DNA from: RGIG3528 sp964653855
GTDB taxonomy: Bacteria > Bacillota > Clostridia > Lachnospirales > Lachnospiraceae
DNA length: 64,000 nt
Direction: 5' to 3'
NCBI GenBank assembly: GCA_964653855.1
Contig: CAZZFV010000001.1
Coordinates: forward strand, 62,001 to 126,000
Shown here: piece after piece, positions 43,875 through 52,803 of the stretch
How the letters are laid out: the number at the start of each line of letters is the position of its first letter
Numbering within the stretch: position 1 is the stretch's first letter
Notes under the pieces: model-generated
The model's input: only the letters and a program-made list of their open reading frames with translations
The model's database searches: none
What the model was told of the DNA's origin: nothing
Program-made: the position numbers and the translations under genes

Positions 43875-45041
43875 TTGGACACGATAAACAAGATCCCGGA
43901 AAATATTCCGGTTACCGAAAACAAAAGACAGAGTACATACGATTACGGGCTTTTGATACTCGCCCTTTTATTTGTTGCGCTCGGACTTATATTTATTTAT
44001 TCGACAAGCGCCTACACCGCCGCAAAAAAGTTTTCGAATCCCGCATTTTATTTTAAGCGTCAAAGCGTATACGCCGTGCTCGGTGTTGTTGCGATGATCG
44101 TTGTTTCGATGGTGGATTATAAAATTTATTACGAGAAACTTAAAATTCTGTTTGTGAAAGTCCGCCTTGTGTACCTTCTCTATGCTTTAAGTTTGTTTTT
44201 GCTTGTGCTTGTTTTATTGGTCGGAGATGAAATATACGGTGCAAAAAGATGGCTTGAAATCCCCAAAATCGGTTCGTTTCAGCCGTCCGAGCTCGCAAAA
44301 ATATGCGTCATAGTTTTTACTGCGTTTATCGCTTACGCAAAGCCAAAAAGACTTAATTCCTTTAAAGGCTTTTTGATCGCGTTTCTCTATATCGGTCCGT
44401 TGATTTTACTTACGGGAATTGAAGACTTAAGTACGGCTCTCGTAATGGCGGGCATTTTTTTCATCGTTTGCTTTGTGACAAGCAAAAAAACTTTGTATTT
44501 TGTTTTAACGGGCGCGGGAGCGGCGGGTGCCGTTATCTTATACATATTGTTTGGTGAAAGCTTTAGAAGCACTCGTGTTACGGCATGGCTAAACGTCGAT
44601 ACGGATCCGAACGCATATCAGATAAGACGGGGACTTTACGCGATTTCGTCGGGCGGAATTTTCGGAAAAGGACTCGGCGAAAGCGATTTGAAACTCGGGT
44701 ATGTTCCCGAAGCGCACAACGATATGATTTTTACGATAATCTGCGAGGAACTCGGGCTTTTTGGGGCATGCGCGATAATTATGCTTTATGTGCTTATGAT
44801 TTACAGGATTTACAAAATCGCAAAAAACGCGCGCGATTTGTACGGAAGCCTCTTGGCAGTGGGAGTAATGGCACATATTTCTTTGCAGGTTATAATAAAT
44901 ATTGCGGTTGTCACAAACGTTATCCCGGCAACCGGACTTGCGCTTCCCTTTATCAGCTACGGCGGCACATCGCTTGTGCTTCTCTTATGCGAAATAGGAA
45001 TGGTTCTTGCGGTTTCAAAGTACAGTAAAGATGTCAAATAA
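43875..45041 (+). CDS. ftsW: FtsW/RodA/SpoVE-family peptidoglycan glycosyltransferase
   Basis: SEDS polymerase that extends glycan strands from lipid II. About ten membrane helices in 388 residues; family marks are FIYSTSAYTAAKKF, AKRWLEIPKIGSFQPSELAK, a loop with GKGLGESDLKLGYVPEAHND (conserved periplasmic acidic residues) and LPFISYGGTSLVLLLCEIG. Start is TTG with GAGG upstream. Placement between ftsI and ftsQ indicates the division rather than elongation paralog. mraY, murD and murG, often found here, are absent. Confidence 0.93.
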   Translation: MDTINKIPENIPVTENKRQSTYDYGLLILALLFVALGLIFIYSTSAYTAAKKFSNPAFYFKRQSVYAVLGVVAMIVVSMVDYKIYYEKLKILFVKVRLVYLLYALSLFLLVLVLLVGDEIYGAKRWLEIPKIGSFQPSELAKICVIVFTAFIAYAKPKRLNSFKGFLIAFLYIGPLILLTGIEDLSTALVMAGIFFIVCFVTSKKTLYFVLTGAGAAGAVILYILFGESFRSTRVTAWLNVDTDPNAYQIRRGLYAISSGGIFGKGLGESDLKLGYVPEAHNDMIFTIICEELGLFGACAIIMLYVLMIYRIYKIAKNARDLYGSLLAVGVMAHISLQVIINIAVVTNVIPATGLALPFISYGGTSLVLLLCEIGMVLAVSKYSKDVK

Positions 45042-45759
45042 GATTGTCGAAAAATATAATACGAGGATAATTCGCATAAGCATAATTTTGTTTATGCTTA
45101 TTGTTGTTTTGTCGTTCGGTATTATAAAATTTACGAATCTTAAGAATATCAGGGTTGTGGGGCTCACAAGATACGATACGGAGAGCTTCCTCAAAATACT
45201 CGGAGACGACGGATTAAACAACAACACGCTTTTCTTTTTTCTTAAAAATACCTTTAAAAAGAATGACGACATACCGTTTGTGGATAATTACAAGGTTACG
45301 CTCATAAACGGTAATTCCGTGCGCATAGACGTTTACGAAAGCGATATTGTTGCATGTGTAAGCGTTATGGAAAGCTATTTCTTTTTTGACAAAAACGGAA
45401 ACGTGGTTGCGAGTGCGGCGGAGAGACCCGAAAACGTCCCTTGTGTTACGGGATTTGAGTTTGACGAAATAAGAATATTTGAAAAATTAAAAATCCAAAA
45501 GAATTCGCTTTTTGAAACGGTTTCGGATATCGTAAAATTGTTAAACAAATACGGGCTTAAGATAAACGAAATAAATTTTGACGAGTTTTATTCGGTCACG
45601 CTTTATTCGGATAACCTTACAATTTTGATCGGTAAAAGAGAAGAATACGACACCGTGATTTCGGGACTTTACAGTGTTTTCGAAAAGGCTTCCGAGATCG
45701 GCGGAACGCTTGATATGCGCTATTATTCCGATGAAAATTCGACCGTGATACTTAAGTAG
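45031..45759 (+). CDS. ftsQ: Cell-division protein FtsQ/DivIB
   Basis: Bitopic divisome protein linking FtsL and the septal synthase. A basic N-terminus precedes one membrane helix (about 15-35, ISIILFMLIVVLSFGIIKF), then a POTRA domain (IRVVGLTRYDTESFLKIL) and the FtsQ beta domain (ESYFFFDKNGNVVASA). I chose ATG 45031 over the TTG at 45007; both overlap ftsW. The 242 residues are short but complete. Position before ftsZ supports the call. Confidence 0.87.
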   Translation: MSNKIVEKYNTRIIRISIILFMLIVVLSFGIIKFTNLKNIRVVGLTRYDTESFLKILGDDGLNNNTLFFFLKNTFKKNDDIPFVDNYKVTLINGNSVRIDVYESDIVACVSVMESYFFFDKNGNVVASAAERPENVPCVTGFEFDEIRIFEKLKIQKNSLFETVSDIVKLLNKYGLKINEINFDEFYSVTLYSDNLTILIGKREEYDTVISGLYSVFEKASEIGGTLDMRYYSDENSTVILK

Positions 45760-45798
45760 CGCAAATGATATTTTCTTTTCGGATTTTTTAAAAAAGGC

Positions 45799-45827
45799 TT
45801 GATTTATTGACTGTTTAATTTTATTAT
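45799..45827 (+). promoter_or_regulatory. Promoter of ftsZ
   Basis: TTGATT (45799-45804), a 17-base spacer and TATTAT (45822-45827), 39 bases before the ftsZ start in a 106-base AT-rich gap. It gives ftsZ its own transcription besides read-through from mraZ. Confidence 0.6.
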
Positions 45828-45865
45828 ATCACGTAGGTTTATTTTTGTGTAAGGAGGGAATTCTC

Positions 45866-47287
45866 TTGCTGGAAATTACAAATGACAACGAAAAAATTTT
45901 ACCCAAAATTGTGGTTATAGGTGTCGGCGGCGCCGGAAACAACGCCGTCAACGGAATGATAGAGGATAACGTTGCGGGCGGTACGTTTGTTTGTGTGAAT
46001 ACGGACAAACAGCAGCTTGCAAAATGCAAGGCCGAAAAGTGCGTTCAAATCGGTGAAAAGCTTACAAAAGGACTCGGCTGCGGTGCCGATCCCGAAAAAG
46101 GCGAAAAGAGTGCCGAGGAAAGCAGAGAAGAGATAACCGAAGTCGTACGCGGTGCGGATATGGTATTCGTTACATGCGGAATGGGCGGAGGTACGGGTAC
46201 GGGAGCGGCTCCCGTTATTGCTCAAATAGCAAAGGATATGGGAATACTTACGGTCGGAATCGTCACAAAGCCGTTCAGCTTTGAAGCGGGTGTCCGCACA
46301 CGTAACGCATTAAACGGAATAGAAAAGCTTCGTCACAATGTCGATACGATTATCGTTATTCCGAACGACAAGATTATGGAAATCGTCGATAAGAGAGCAT
46401 CGTTCAGCGAAGCGCTCAAAAAAGCGGATCAGGTTTTGAAGCAATCCGTAAACGCAATCACGGATCTTATCAACAATACTGGTGTAATCAACCTTGACTT
46501 TGCCGATATAGCAAAGGTTATGCGCGATAAGGGAACGGCCCATATAGGATTCGGTGAAGCGGAAGGTGAAGACAGATGTAAGGCTGCGGTTCAGAATGCT
46601 TTGTCGTCGCCGCTTCTCGAAACATCGATCAACGGCGCAAGGGATATAATCATTAACTTCTGCGGAGACGTTGTTTTCTTTGACGCAAAAGAAGCTGCGG
46701 ATTCCATACATGAATATGTAGATAATGATGTAAACGCAATATTCGGTGTTATCGAAGATCCGAATATGAAAGACAAGGTTACGGCAACGATTATCGCAAC
46801 CGGAATGGATTCGGAACCGAGTCCCGCATCTATGGGTATTCCTTCGTTTGAAGAAATATTGAGAAAAGGCGCGATGAACAAAACAATCCGTCCTTCAAGC
46901 TCCGACATGCGTGAAAAAGCATTTCCTAAGGGTGTTCCTTCATTTATGGGACAAAAGCCTTTTGTTGCAAATCAAGGAATGCAAAATCAGGTTAAGACAA
47001 GCGTAAATCAGGTAAATCCGGGTAATCAGGGAAGTGCGTCCGCCATGGGAAATGCGGGAACGGTAAAGCAGCCCGCTCAAAACGCTTTTTCGACAACACA
47101 GAAACCTCAAAGTAATTTTTCTGCGTCGCAGCAAAGTGACAAATTCAGGTTTACGGAGCCCGTTACGACTAAGACGAACGTAAGTCAAAGCTTTACAAAG
47201 CCTTCAAATATTTCCGATTCTTCGAGTCGTGAAGGTATCAAGATTCCGGACTTTTTTAAGGAACAGAACAAAACAAACAAAAAATAA
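45866..47287 (+). CDS. ftsZ: Cell-division GTPase FtsZ
   Basis: Tubulin-like protein forming the Z ring. The GTP motif is GGGTGTGAAPVIA (about residues 107-119), with VIGVGGAGNNAVN at the start and the T7 loop NLDFADIAKVM. A Gln/Asn/Ser-rich linker of about 125 residues leads to the C-terminal peptide IKIPDFFKEQ, which binds ZapA, EzrA, SepF or FtsA-type partners. Start is TTG 45866 with AAGGAGGGA six bases upstream; an upstream TTG at 45845 lacks one. No ftsA is encoded nearby. Confidence 0.96.
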   Translation: MLEITNDNEKILPKIVVIGVGGAGNNAVNGMIEDNVAGGTFVCVNTDKQQLAKCKAEKCVQIGEKLTKGLGCGADPEKGEKSAEESREEITEVVRGADMVFVTCGMGGGTGTGAAPVIAQIAKDMGILTVGIVTKPFSFEAGVRTRNALNGIEKLRHNVDTIIVIPNDKIMEIVDKRASFSEALKKADQVLKQSVNAITDLINNTGVINLDFADIAKVMRDKGTAHIGFGEAEGEDRCKAAVQNALSSPLLETSINGARDIIINFCGDVVFFDAKEAADSIHEYVDNDVNAIFGVIEDPNMKDKVTATIIATGMDSEPSPASMGIPSFEEILRKGAMNKTIRPSSSDMREKAFPKGVPSFMGQKPFVANQGMQNQVKTSVNQVNPGNQGSASAMGNAGTVKQPAQNAFSTTQKPQSNFSASQQSDKFRFTEPVTTKTNVSQSFTKPSNISDSSSREGIKIPDFFKEQNKTNKK

Positions 47288-47294
47288 TTTAAAA

Positions 47295-47325
47295 GTGCAC
47301 CGGCGTTTTCGTTCGGTGCATTTTT
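47295..47325 (+). terminator. Terminator after ftsZ
   Basis: TGCACCG (47296-47302) pairs with CGGTGCA (47314-47320), followed by TTTTT. It ends the division cluster. Confidence 0.85.
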
Positions 47326-47346
47326 GAGAATAGGGAGAGACCAAAG

Positions 47347-48207
47347 ATGTACGAGATTATCGACGGAAAAAAGATATCCTTGGCCGTAAAGGATGAAGTA
47401 AAAGAGGAAACCGAAAAACTTATAAAAAAGGGAATTAAACCCTGTCTTGCGGTTATACTTGTGGGAAACGACCCCGCAAGTACGGTTTATGTTTCGAATA
47501 AAAAGAAGGCATGCGAGTATGTGGGATTTGAATCGGTTTCGGTTGAAATGCCCGATACGGTGACGGAGAGTGAACTTCTTAACAAAATCGATGAACTGAA
47601 TCGCGATCCGCATGTAAACGGAATACTTGTTCAATTGCCTTTGCCCGCGCATATTGACGAAGATAAGGTGATTTCCGCAATTTTGCCCGAAAAGGATGTC
47701 GACGGATTCAATCCCGTAAACGTAGGAAATCTTCTTATCGGGAAAAAGGGATTTGTGTCATGCACACCCGCGGGAATAATTGAACTCTTGAAACACTCGG
47801 GGATTTCGATATGCGGAAAAGAATGCGTTGTTGTGGGACGAAGCAACATCGTGGGTAAACCGATGGCGGTGCTTATGCTTCGCGAAAATGCGACGGTAAC
47901 CGTGTGTCACAGCAAAACCGAAAATTTAAAAGAAATTTGCAAAAGAGCGGATATATTGATTGTCGCAATCGGAAAACCTAAGATGATTACGAAAGAATAC
48001 ATTAAAGAAGGCGCCGTTGTGATCGATGTGGGAATTCATAGACTCGCCGACAAAAAGCTTTGCGGAGACGTTGATTTTGACGATGCGGCATGTGTTACGT
48101 CTTATATTACGCCCGTGCCCGGCGGTGTCGGACCCATGACAATCGCAATGCTTATGAAGAATTGCCTTATTGCCGCAAAAAATCAAAACGGAGTTAAAGA
48201 TGAGTAA
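47347..48207 (+). CDS. folD: Methylene-THF dehydrogenase/cyclohydrolase FolD
   Basis: Bifunctional folate enzyme converting 5,10-methylene-THF to 10-formyl-THF. Signature blocks are PCLAVILVGNDPASTVYVSN with the conserved YVxxK (YVSNK), GILVQLPLPAHID, GFNPVNVGNL and CVVVGRSNIVGKPMAVLML, ending VPGGVGPMTIAMLM. Length 286 is standard. Its product feeds Fmt and purine synthesis. It overlaps rimO by 8 bases. Confidence 0.96.
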   Translation: MYEIIDGKKISLAVKDEVKEETEKLIKKGIKPCLAVILVGNDPASTVYVSNKKKACEYVGFESVSVEMPDTVTESELLNKIDELNRDPHVNGILVQLPLPAHIDEDKVISAILPEKDVDGFNPVNVGNLLIGKKGFVSCTPAGIIELLKHSGISICGKECVVVGRSNIVGKPMAVLMLRENATVTVCHSKTENLKEICKRADILIVAIGKPKMITKEYIKEGAVVIDVGIHRLADKKLCGDVDFDDAACVTSYITPVPGGVGPMTIAMLMKNCLIAAKNQNGVKDE

Positions 48208-49510
48208 TATAATGTTTGTTTCGCTCGGATGCGACAAAAACAGCGTTGATTCCGAGTTTATGCTCGGAGAACTTTGCGCACACGGATACAATATCGTAAA
48301 TGATTTTTGTGACGCGGATATTGCCGTAATAAACACGTGCAGCTTTATATCGGACGCGAAAAGGGAAAGCATAAATACAATCCTTGAAGCCGCCGAATAC
48401 AAAAAGACGGGAAAATTAAAAAAGCTTGTTGTGACCGGCTGTCTTGCGCAAAGATATTATAAAGAAATTAAGGAGCAGATTCCTGAAGCCGATATCATAA
48501 TCGGTACTACAGCGATAGACAAAATTGTTGACGCGATAGAACAAGAGACGGACTTTGTGGAAGACATAAATCGTCTTCCGCTTCCCAAAACGCAGAGAAT
48601 ATCGACAACAGGCGGATTCTACTCCTATCTTAAGATTGCGGAAGGGTGCGACAAGCGTTGCACTTATTGTGTAATTCCGTATGTAAGGGGACGTTACAGA
48701 AGCATTCCGCTTGAAAGGCTTGTTGAGGAAGCAAAATATCTTGCTTCACTCGGAACAAAAGAGCTTATAATCGTTGCACAGGAAACGACTCTTTACGGAA
48801 CCGATTTATACGGAAAGAAAATGCTTCCGGAGCTCATAAGAAGTCTCGAACAGATCGACGGGATAAAGTGGATAAGATTAATGTATTGCTATCCGGAGGA
48901 AATTGATGACGAATTTGTAAATATGTTTGTCACATCAAAGAAATTGTGTCACTATATAGATTTACCGATTCAATCCGCTTCCGACGAAATCTTAAGAAGA
49001 ATGGGACGAAGGACAAACAGTTCCGAAATCCGAAATATCATCGATAAGCTTAAAAAAGCTATTCCTGATATAGTAATCAGAACGTCGCTTATTGCGGGAT
49101 TTCCGGGAGAGACGGACGAGGATTTTGAAGATACGGTTAATTTTGTAAAAGACGTAAAATTTCAAAGGCTCGGATGTTTTACTTATTCGAAAGAAGAAAA
49201 CACGCCTGCCGCAAAATTCAAAAATCAGATTCCGGAGCGCATCAAGAAAAAAAGACGGAACGAAATTATGAAATTGCAACAGGAAATTTCCGCAGAGCAT
49301 AACAGACAATTGATAGGAAAAGACATGGATGTTATGATCGAAGGCAGGCTTCCCGAAGACAGCATATGGATCGGAAGATCTTATATGGATGCGCCCGGCG
49401 TTGACGGATATGTGTTTGTAAATTCCGATCGGGAATACATATCGGGTGACATAATCCGGGTCAAAATAACGGATGCGAAAGAATATGACCTTGTCGGAAC
49501 GGCATTATGA
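48200..49510 (+). CDS. rimO: Ribosomal protein S12 methylthiotransferase RimO
   Basis: Radical SAM enzyme that adds a methylthio group to an aspartate of S12. The N-terminal domain has the three cluster cysteines (VSLGCDKNSVDSE, INTCSF, VTGCLAQRY), then the radical SAM motif CDKRCTYCVIPYVRG and a C-terminal TRAM domain. SLGCDKNSVDSE favours RimO over MiaB. I chose ATG 48200, with GGAG six bases upstream, instead of 48170. The stop lies within an 18-bp tandem duplication. Confidence 0.95.
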   Translation: MSNIMFVSLGCDKNSVDSEFMLGELCAHGYNIVNDFCDADIAVINTCSFISDAKRESINTILEAAEYKKTGKLKKLVVTGCLAQRYYKEIKEQIPEADIIIGTTAIDKIVDAIEQETDFVEDINRLPLPKTQRISTTGGFYSYLKIAEGCDKRCTYCVIPYVRGRYRSIPLERLVEEAKYLASLGTKELIIVAQETTLYGTDLYGKKMLPELIRSLEQIDGIKWIRLMYCYPEEIDDEFVNMFVTSKKLCHYIDLPIQSASDEILRRMGRRTNSSEIRNIIDKLKKAIPDIVIRTSLIAGFPGETDEDFEDTVNFVKDVKFQRLGCFTYSKEENTPAAKFKNQIPERIKKKRRNEIMKLQQEISAEHNRQLIGKDMDVMIEGRLPEDSIWIGRSYMDAPGVDGYVFVNSDREYISGDIIRVKITDAKEYDLVGTAL

Positions 49511-49528
49511 GGCGGAACGGCGTTATGA
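49493..49528 (+). repeat. 18-bp tandem duplication across the rimO stop
   Basis: GTCGGAACGGCATTATGA (49493-49510) is followed directly by GGCGGAACGGCGTTATGA (49511-49528), 16 of 18 bases the same. The first copy ends with the rimO stop. The second contributes the leader of pgsA. Confidence 0.8.
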
Positions 49529-49542
49529 AAGGAACAAAAAAT

Positions 49543-50076
49543 ATGAATCTTCCGAATAAACTTACTATGTTACGGGTTTTTATGATACCCTTTTTTGTGT
49601 TTTTCGTTTATGCGAATTTTATCCCCTATAACGATTACATAGCGCTTTTTATATATGTTGCTGCGTGTCTTACGGATTTGGCCGACGGAAAAATCGCAAG
49701 AAAATATAATCTTGTCACAACATTCGGCAAATTTATGGATCCGCTTGCGGATAAGATTCTTGTTATAACGGCGCTCATATTGTTTGTGGAACAGGGCAGG
49801 ATGAATGCGATAGCGCTCATTATAATCGTCGCAAGAGAATTTATAGTGTCCGGCTTCAGACTCATTGCGTCCGACAAAGGAATCGTGATTGCCGCGGGCA
49901 TCTGGGGAAAAATCAAAACAACCGTCCAGATGATAATGGCGATAGCGCTTCTTATTCACCTTGATTATCAATGGTTTTACGTTACCGAGCAGGTGCTTAT
50001 ATGGGCATCCGTTTTGCTTACGGTAATATCGCTTGTCGATTATATAAAAAATAACATAAATGTCTTAAAAGACTGA
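49543..50076 (+). CDS. pgsA: CDP-diacylglycerol-glycerol-3-phosphate phosphatidyltransferase PgsA
   Basis: Makes phosphatidylglycerol phosphate in the membrane. The CDP-alcohol transferase motif DG-x2-AR-x8-G-x3-D-x3-D is exact (from TDLADGKIARKY to PLADKIL, about residues 48-75). Several hydrophobic helices follow. I chose ATG 49543, giving MNLPNKLTMLRVF, with AAAGGA nine bases upstream; ATG 49525 is also possible. The 177-residue length is typical. Confidence 0.94.
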   Translation: MNLPNKLTMLRVFMIPFFVFFVYANFIPYNDYIALFIYVAACLTDLADGKIARKYNLVTTFGKFMDPLADKILVITALILFVEQGRMNAIALIIIVAREFIVSGFRLIASDKGIVIAAGIWGKIKTTVQMIMAIALLIHLDYQWFYVTEQVLIWASVLLTVISLVDYIKNNINVLKD

Positions 50077-50087
50077 AATGCCAAAGG

Positions 50088-50138
50088 TTTGACAAAAATT
50101 TGCCTTATTTCTGACAAAAATGCCGATTATGATAAATA
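50088..50138 (+). promoter_or_regulatory. Direct repeat and weak promoter before the lipoprotein gene
   Basis: TGACAAAAAT occurs exactly at 50090-50099 and 50112-50121, 22 bases apart, each followed by TGCC within two bases. CTGACA (50111-50116) with TAAATA (50133-50138) could act as -35 and -10 with a 16-base spacer. Two helical turns between the copies would suit a dimeric regulator. Support is limited. Confidence 0.35.
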
Positions 50139-50166
50139 CAGGTGTGGTATGTACGGAGGCAAAACG

Positions 50167-50736
50167 ATGGAAAAGCGCAGGTGTATTTTGGCACTCATAA
50201 TGGGAATATTGTTTACGGTGGTTCTTGCGGGCTGTCTTTCGACGGCGGGAAACAATCAACCGGAAAATAATACACCGACAAAAAAAATACAGGCAGAAAC
50301 AACGTTTACACCGCTTCCCACATTGACGCCGGATCCCACAAACCGGGACACACCCGAAATAAAAAACGAAATCATAATATACACTTTAAATCCGAGCACA
50401 TTGGAAAAGGTTGCGGTTACCGTAAATACGGACACTTCGGACTTTTCGCTTGAGGACCTCGTAAAGAAAATCACGGATGCTTTGGAAGACGAATCATTCC
50501 TTGTTTCCGTTAAATCCGCATATTTCGAAAAAACGGTTGCGATTGTCGATTTTTCGAAAAACGGCGCTCCGGGAAACGGCGCTTCAGCTTATGAGACAAC
50601 GGTTCTCGATTGCATTTCGCAAAGCATAATGGAAAATTACGATGAGTGTACGGCAGTCATATTCAGGATTGACGGAGGTGCATACAAGACTCCGAATTTA
50701 AGTCTTAACGAAGACGAGGCATATATGGTAAAATAA
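50167..50736 (+). CDS. Lipoprotein with a possible GerMN-like domain
   Basis: An exported lipoprotein of 189 residues: signal MEKRRCILALIMGILFTVVL with lipobox LAGC, so Cys22 is the lipidated residue. A Thr/Pro-rich spacer (PTKKIQAETTFTPLPTLTPD) leads to a domain of about 125 residues with LEDLVKKITDAL, VAIVDFSKNGAPGNGASAYE and TAVIFRIDGG. Layout resembles GerMN domains, but the match is weak. Start ATG 50167 is set by GGAGG and the signal peptide. Function unknown; it may act at the cell envelope. Confidence 0.75.
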   Translation: MEKRRCILALIMGILFTVVLAGCLSTAGNNQPENNTPTKKIQAETTFTPLPTLTPDPTNRDTPEIKNEIIIYTLNPSTLEKVAVTVNTDTSDFSLEDLVKKITDALEDESFLVSVKSAYFEKTVAIVDFSKNGAPGNGASAYETTVLDCISQSIMENYDECTAVIFRIDGGAYKTPNLSLNEDEAYMVK

Positions 50737-50738
50737 GT

Positions 50739-50765
50739 CAGGAATTTTTATTCCTGCTTTTTTTT
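50739..50765 (+). terminator. Terminator after the lipoprotein gene
   Basis: CAGGAAT (50739-50745), TTTT loop, ATTCCTG (50750-50756), then a C and eight T. The next gene starts only 16 bases later, so its transcripts must come through read-through or a promoter inside the lipoprotein gene. Confidence 0.8.
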
Positions 50766-50781
50766 GGTAAGGAAAGTATTT

Positions 50782-52032
50782 ATGAAAAATGTTTTGATAA
50801 TAGGCGGAGGCCCGGCAGGCATGATGGCTGCTATTGCGGCAAGAGAGAACGGGGCGCAGGTCACGATATTCGAAAAAAACGAAAAGCTCGGTAAAAAGCT
50901 TTATATAACGGGTAAGGGCAGATGCAATTTGACAAACGCATGCGATAAAGACGAACTTTTTAAAAACGTCAATTCAAACAAAAAGTTTCTTTACAGCGCG
51001 TTTAACGAATTTGACAACGTATCCGTAATGGATTTTTTTGAGTCGCACGGACTTAAACTAAAAACGGAACGCGGAAAAAGAGTTTTTCCGGAGTCCGACA
51101 AATCGTCCGATGTGATAAAGACGCTTAAAGCGGTGCTTGAAAAGCTTAACGTAAATGTATCTTTAAATGCGGAAGTTACGGATATAAAAAAAGACAAAGA
51201 AAAATTTATCGTTACCGTAAAAAAAGACGGACACGCATTATGTGAAACAGGTGACGCACTCATAATCGCGACCGGCGGAGTTTCGTATCCGCTAACCGGT
51301 TCGACGGGTGACGGATACAAATTCGCAAAAAAATTTAATCATAATATCGTTTTGCCGCTTCCGTCGCTTGTGCCGATAGAAACAAACGAAGATGTGCATG
51401 GGCTTGCCGGTCTTTCTCTTAAAAATGTCAAGCTTTCGCTTGTAAACGAAAAAGGAAAATCTTTGTATTCGGAAATCGGCGAAATGCTTTTTACGCATAC
51501 GGGGATTTCCGGGCCGCTTGTGCTTTCTGCGAGTGCGTATATTTCGGATTTAAAGCAAAAAAATAAAAATATTCCGGATGTTATAATAGACTTAAAGCCC
51601 GGAATGACCGACACTGAACTTGATTCACGGATTTTGAAGGATTTTTCCGCAGAATTAAACAGGAATTTTTCAAATTCCCTAAATATGCTTTTGCCGCAAA
51701 GTCTGATTCCGTATGTTGTCGCGCTTTCAAAAATCGATCCCGAAAAAAAGGTGAATGCCGTAACGAAAGAAGAACGAGAAAGTTTGCGGACACTCATAAA
51801 AAATTTGTGTTTTACGGTTAAGGATCTCGGAAAACAGGAAGAAGCGATAATCACAAAGGGCGGAGTCGGCGTAAAAGAAATAAATCCGTCCACGATGGAA
51901 TCGAAAAATGAAAAAGGACTTTATTTTGCGGGAGAAGTGCTTGATGTGGATGCGATGACGGGAGGCTTTAACCTTCAAATCGCATGGTCGACCGGACGGC
52001 TTGCGGGTGAGGCGGCAAGCGAGTCTGTATAA
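50782..52032 (+). CDS. BaiN/RdsA-family NAD(P)/FAD-dependent oxidoreductase (HI0933-like)
   Basis: A flavoprotein of 416 residues. FAD-binding GGGPAGMMAAIAARENGAQV opens it, followed by the family block KLGKKLYITGKGRCNLTN. Mid-protein blocks are MLFTHTGISGPLVLSASA and ITKGGVGVKEINPSTMES, and the C-terminal FAD site is GLYFAGEVLDVDAMTGGFNL. Many Clostridia carry one or more paralogs; BaiN was implicated in bile-acid dehydroxylation, but the family is broad and bile activity should not be assumed. Start ATG 50782 follows AAGGAAAG. Confidence 0.9.
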   Translation: MKNVLIIGGGPAGMMAAIAARENGAQVTIFEKNEKLGKKLYITGKGRCNLTNACDKDELFKNVNSNKKFLYSAFNEFDNVSVMDFFESHGLKLKTERGKRVFPESDKSSDVIKTLKAVLEKLNVNVSLNAEVTDIKKDKEKFIVTVKKDGHALCETGDALIIATGGVSYPLTGSTGDGYKFAKKFNHNIVLPLPSLVPIETNEDVHGLAGLSLKNVKLSLVNEKGKSLYSEIGEMLFTHTGISGPLVLSASAYISDLKQKNKNIPDVIIDLKPGMTDTELDSRILKDFSAELNRNFSNSLNMLLPQSLIPYVVALSKIDPEKKVNAVTKEERESLRTLIKNLCFTVKDLGKQEEAIITKGGVGVKEINPSTMESKNEKGLYFAGEVLDVDAMTGGFNLQIAWSTGRLAGEAASESV

Positions 52033-52131
52033 TCGGTTGCGGCAAACAAATACGCATAACAATTTGCGGCGACAGGTAAAGCCGCGCAATAATGCATATA
52101 AAACTTAAATACCTATAATTTGGAGGACAAC

Positions 52132-52800
52132 ATGTTAAAATCAATAGCGATTGACGGACCTGCGGGTGCGGGAAAAAGCACGATTGCAAAAAAAATTGCG
52201 GGTATCAAAGGAATTGTCTATGTGGATACGGGCGCGATGTACAGGGCGATGGCGCTCTATTGCATGAGAAACTGTTTGAGTGCGGACGAACCCGAAAAAA
52301 TAGAACAAAGCCTCGATAAAATCGATATAACGATTGAATATGAAAACAATGAGCAAATAGTTAAACTTAACGGAGAAAACGTAAACGGTCTTATAAGAAC
52401 TCAGGAAGTGGGAGATAAAGCGTCATCGATTTCCACTCTCGGCTCCGTCAGAAAAAAGATGGTTGCGCTCCAGCAAAATCTTGCCGCTGTAAAACCCGTG
52501 ATTATGGACGGAAGAGACATAGGAACGGTTGTACTCCCCGAGGCGCGCGTAAAAATTTTTCTTACCGCCTCCGTAGAAAAAAGGGCTGAAAGAAGATTTA
52601 AGGAACTCACGGAAAAAGGCATTGAGTGCGATTTAAAACAAATCGAAAAGGAAATAGAAGAAAGAGATTACCGTGACACTCACCGCGAAAATTCGCCGCT
52701 TAAGTGTGCGGATGATGCGATTACGGTCGACACGACCGATATGTCGATAGACGAGGTTGTCGAAAAAATACTTGAAATCGCACGTGACAGAGGAATATAA
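52132..52800 (+). CDS. cmk: Cytidylate kinase Cmk
   Basis: Phosphorylates CMP and dCMP with ATP. The P-loop is AIDGPAGAGKSTIAKKIA; other marks are YVDTGAMYRAMALY, MDGRDIGTVVLPEA and the lid region RRFKELTEKG with DTHRENSPL. ATG 52132 is preceded by TTGGAGGACAAC. The 222 residues are typical. In Firmicutes cmk is classically followed by ispH and rpsA; here both are fused in the next gene. The 99-base gap before it shows no clear promoter. Confidence 0.95.
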   Translation: MLKSIAIDGPAGAGKSTIAKKIAGIKGIVYVDTGAMYRAMALYCMRNCLSADEPEKIEQSLDKIDITIEYENNEQIVKLNGENVNGLIRTQEVGDKASSISTLGSVRKKMVALQQNLAAVKPVIMDGRDIGTVVLPEARVKIFLTASVEKRAERRFKELTEKGIECDLKQIEKEIEERDYRDTHRENSPLKCADDAITVDTTDMSIDEVVEKILEIARDRGI

Positions 52801-52803
52801 AAC

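Noticed and set aside
52114..52119. TATAAT before cmk as a promoter
   Set aside because: Transcription from it would begin at or inside the ribosome site, and no -35 box lies at the right distance.
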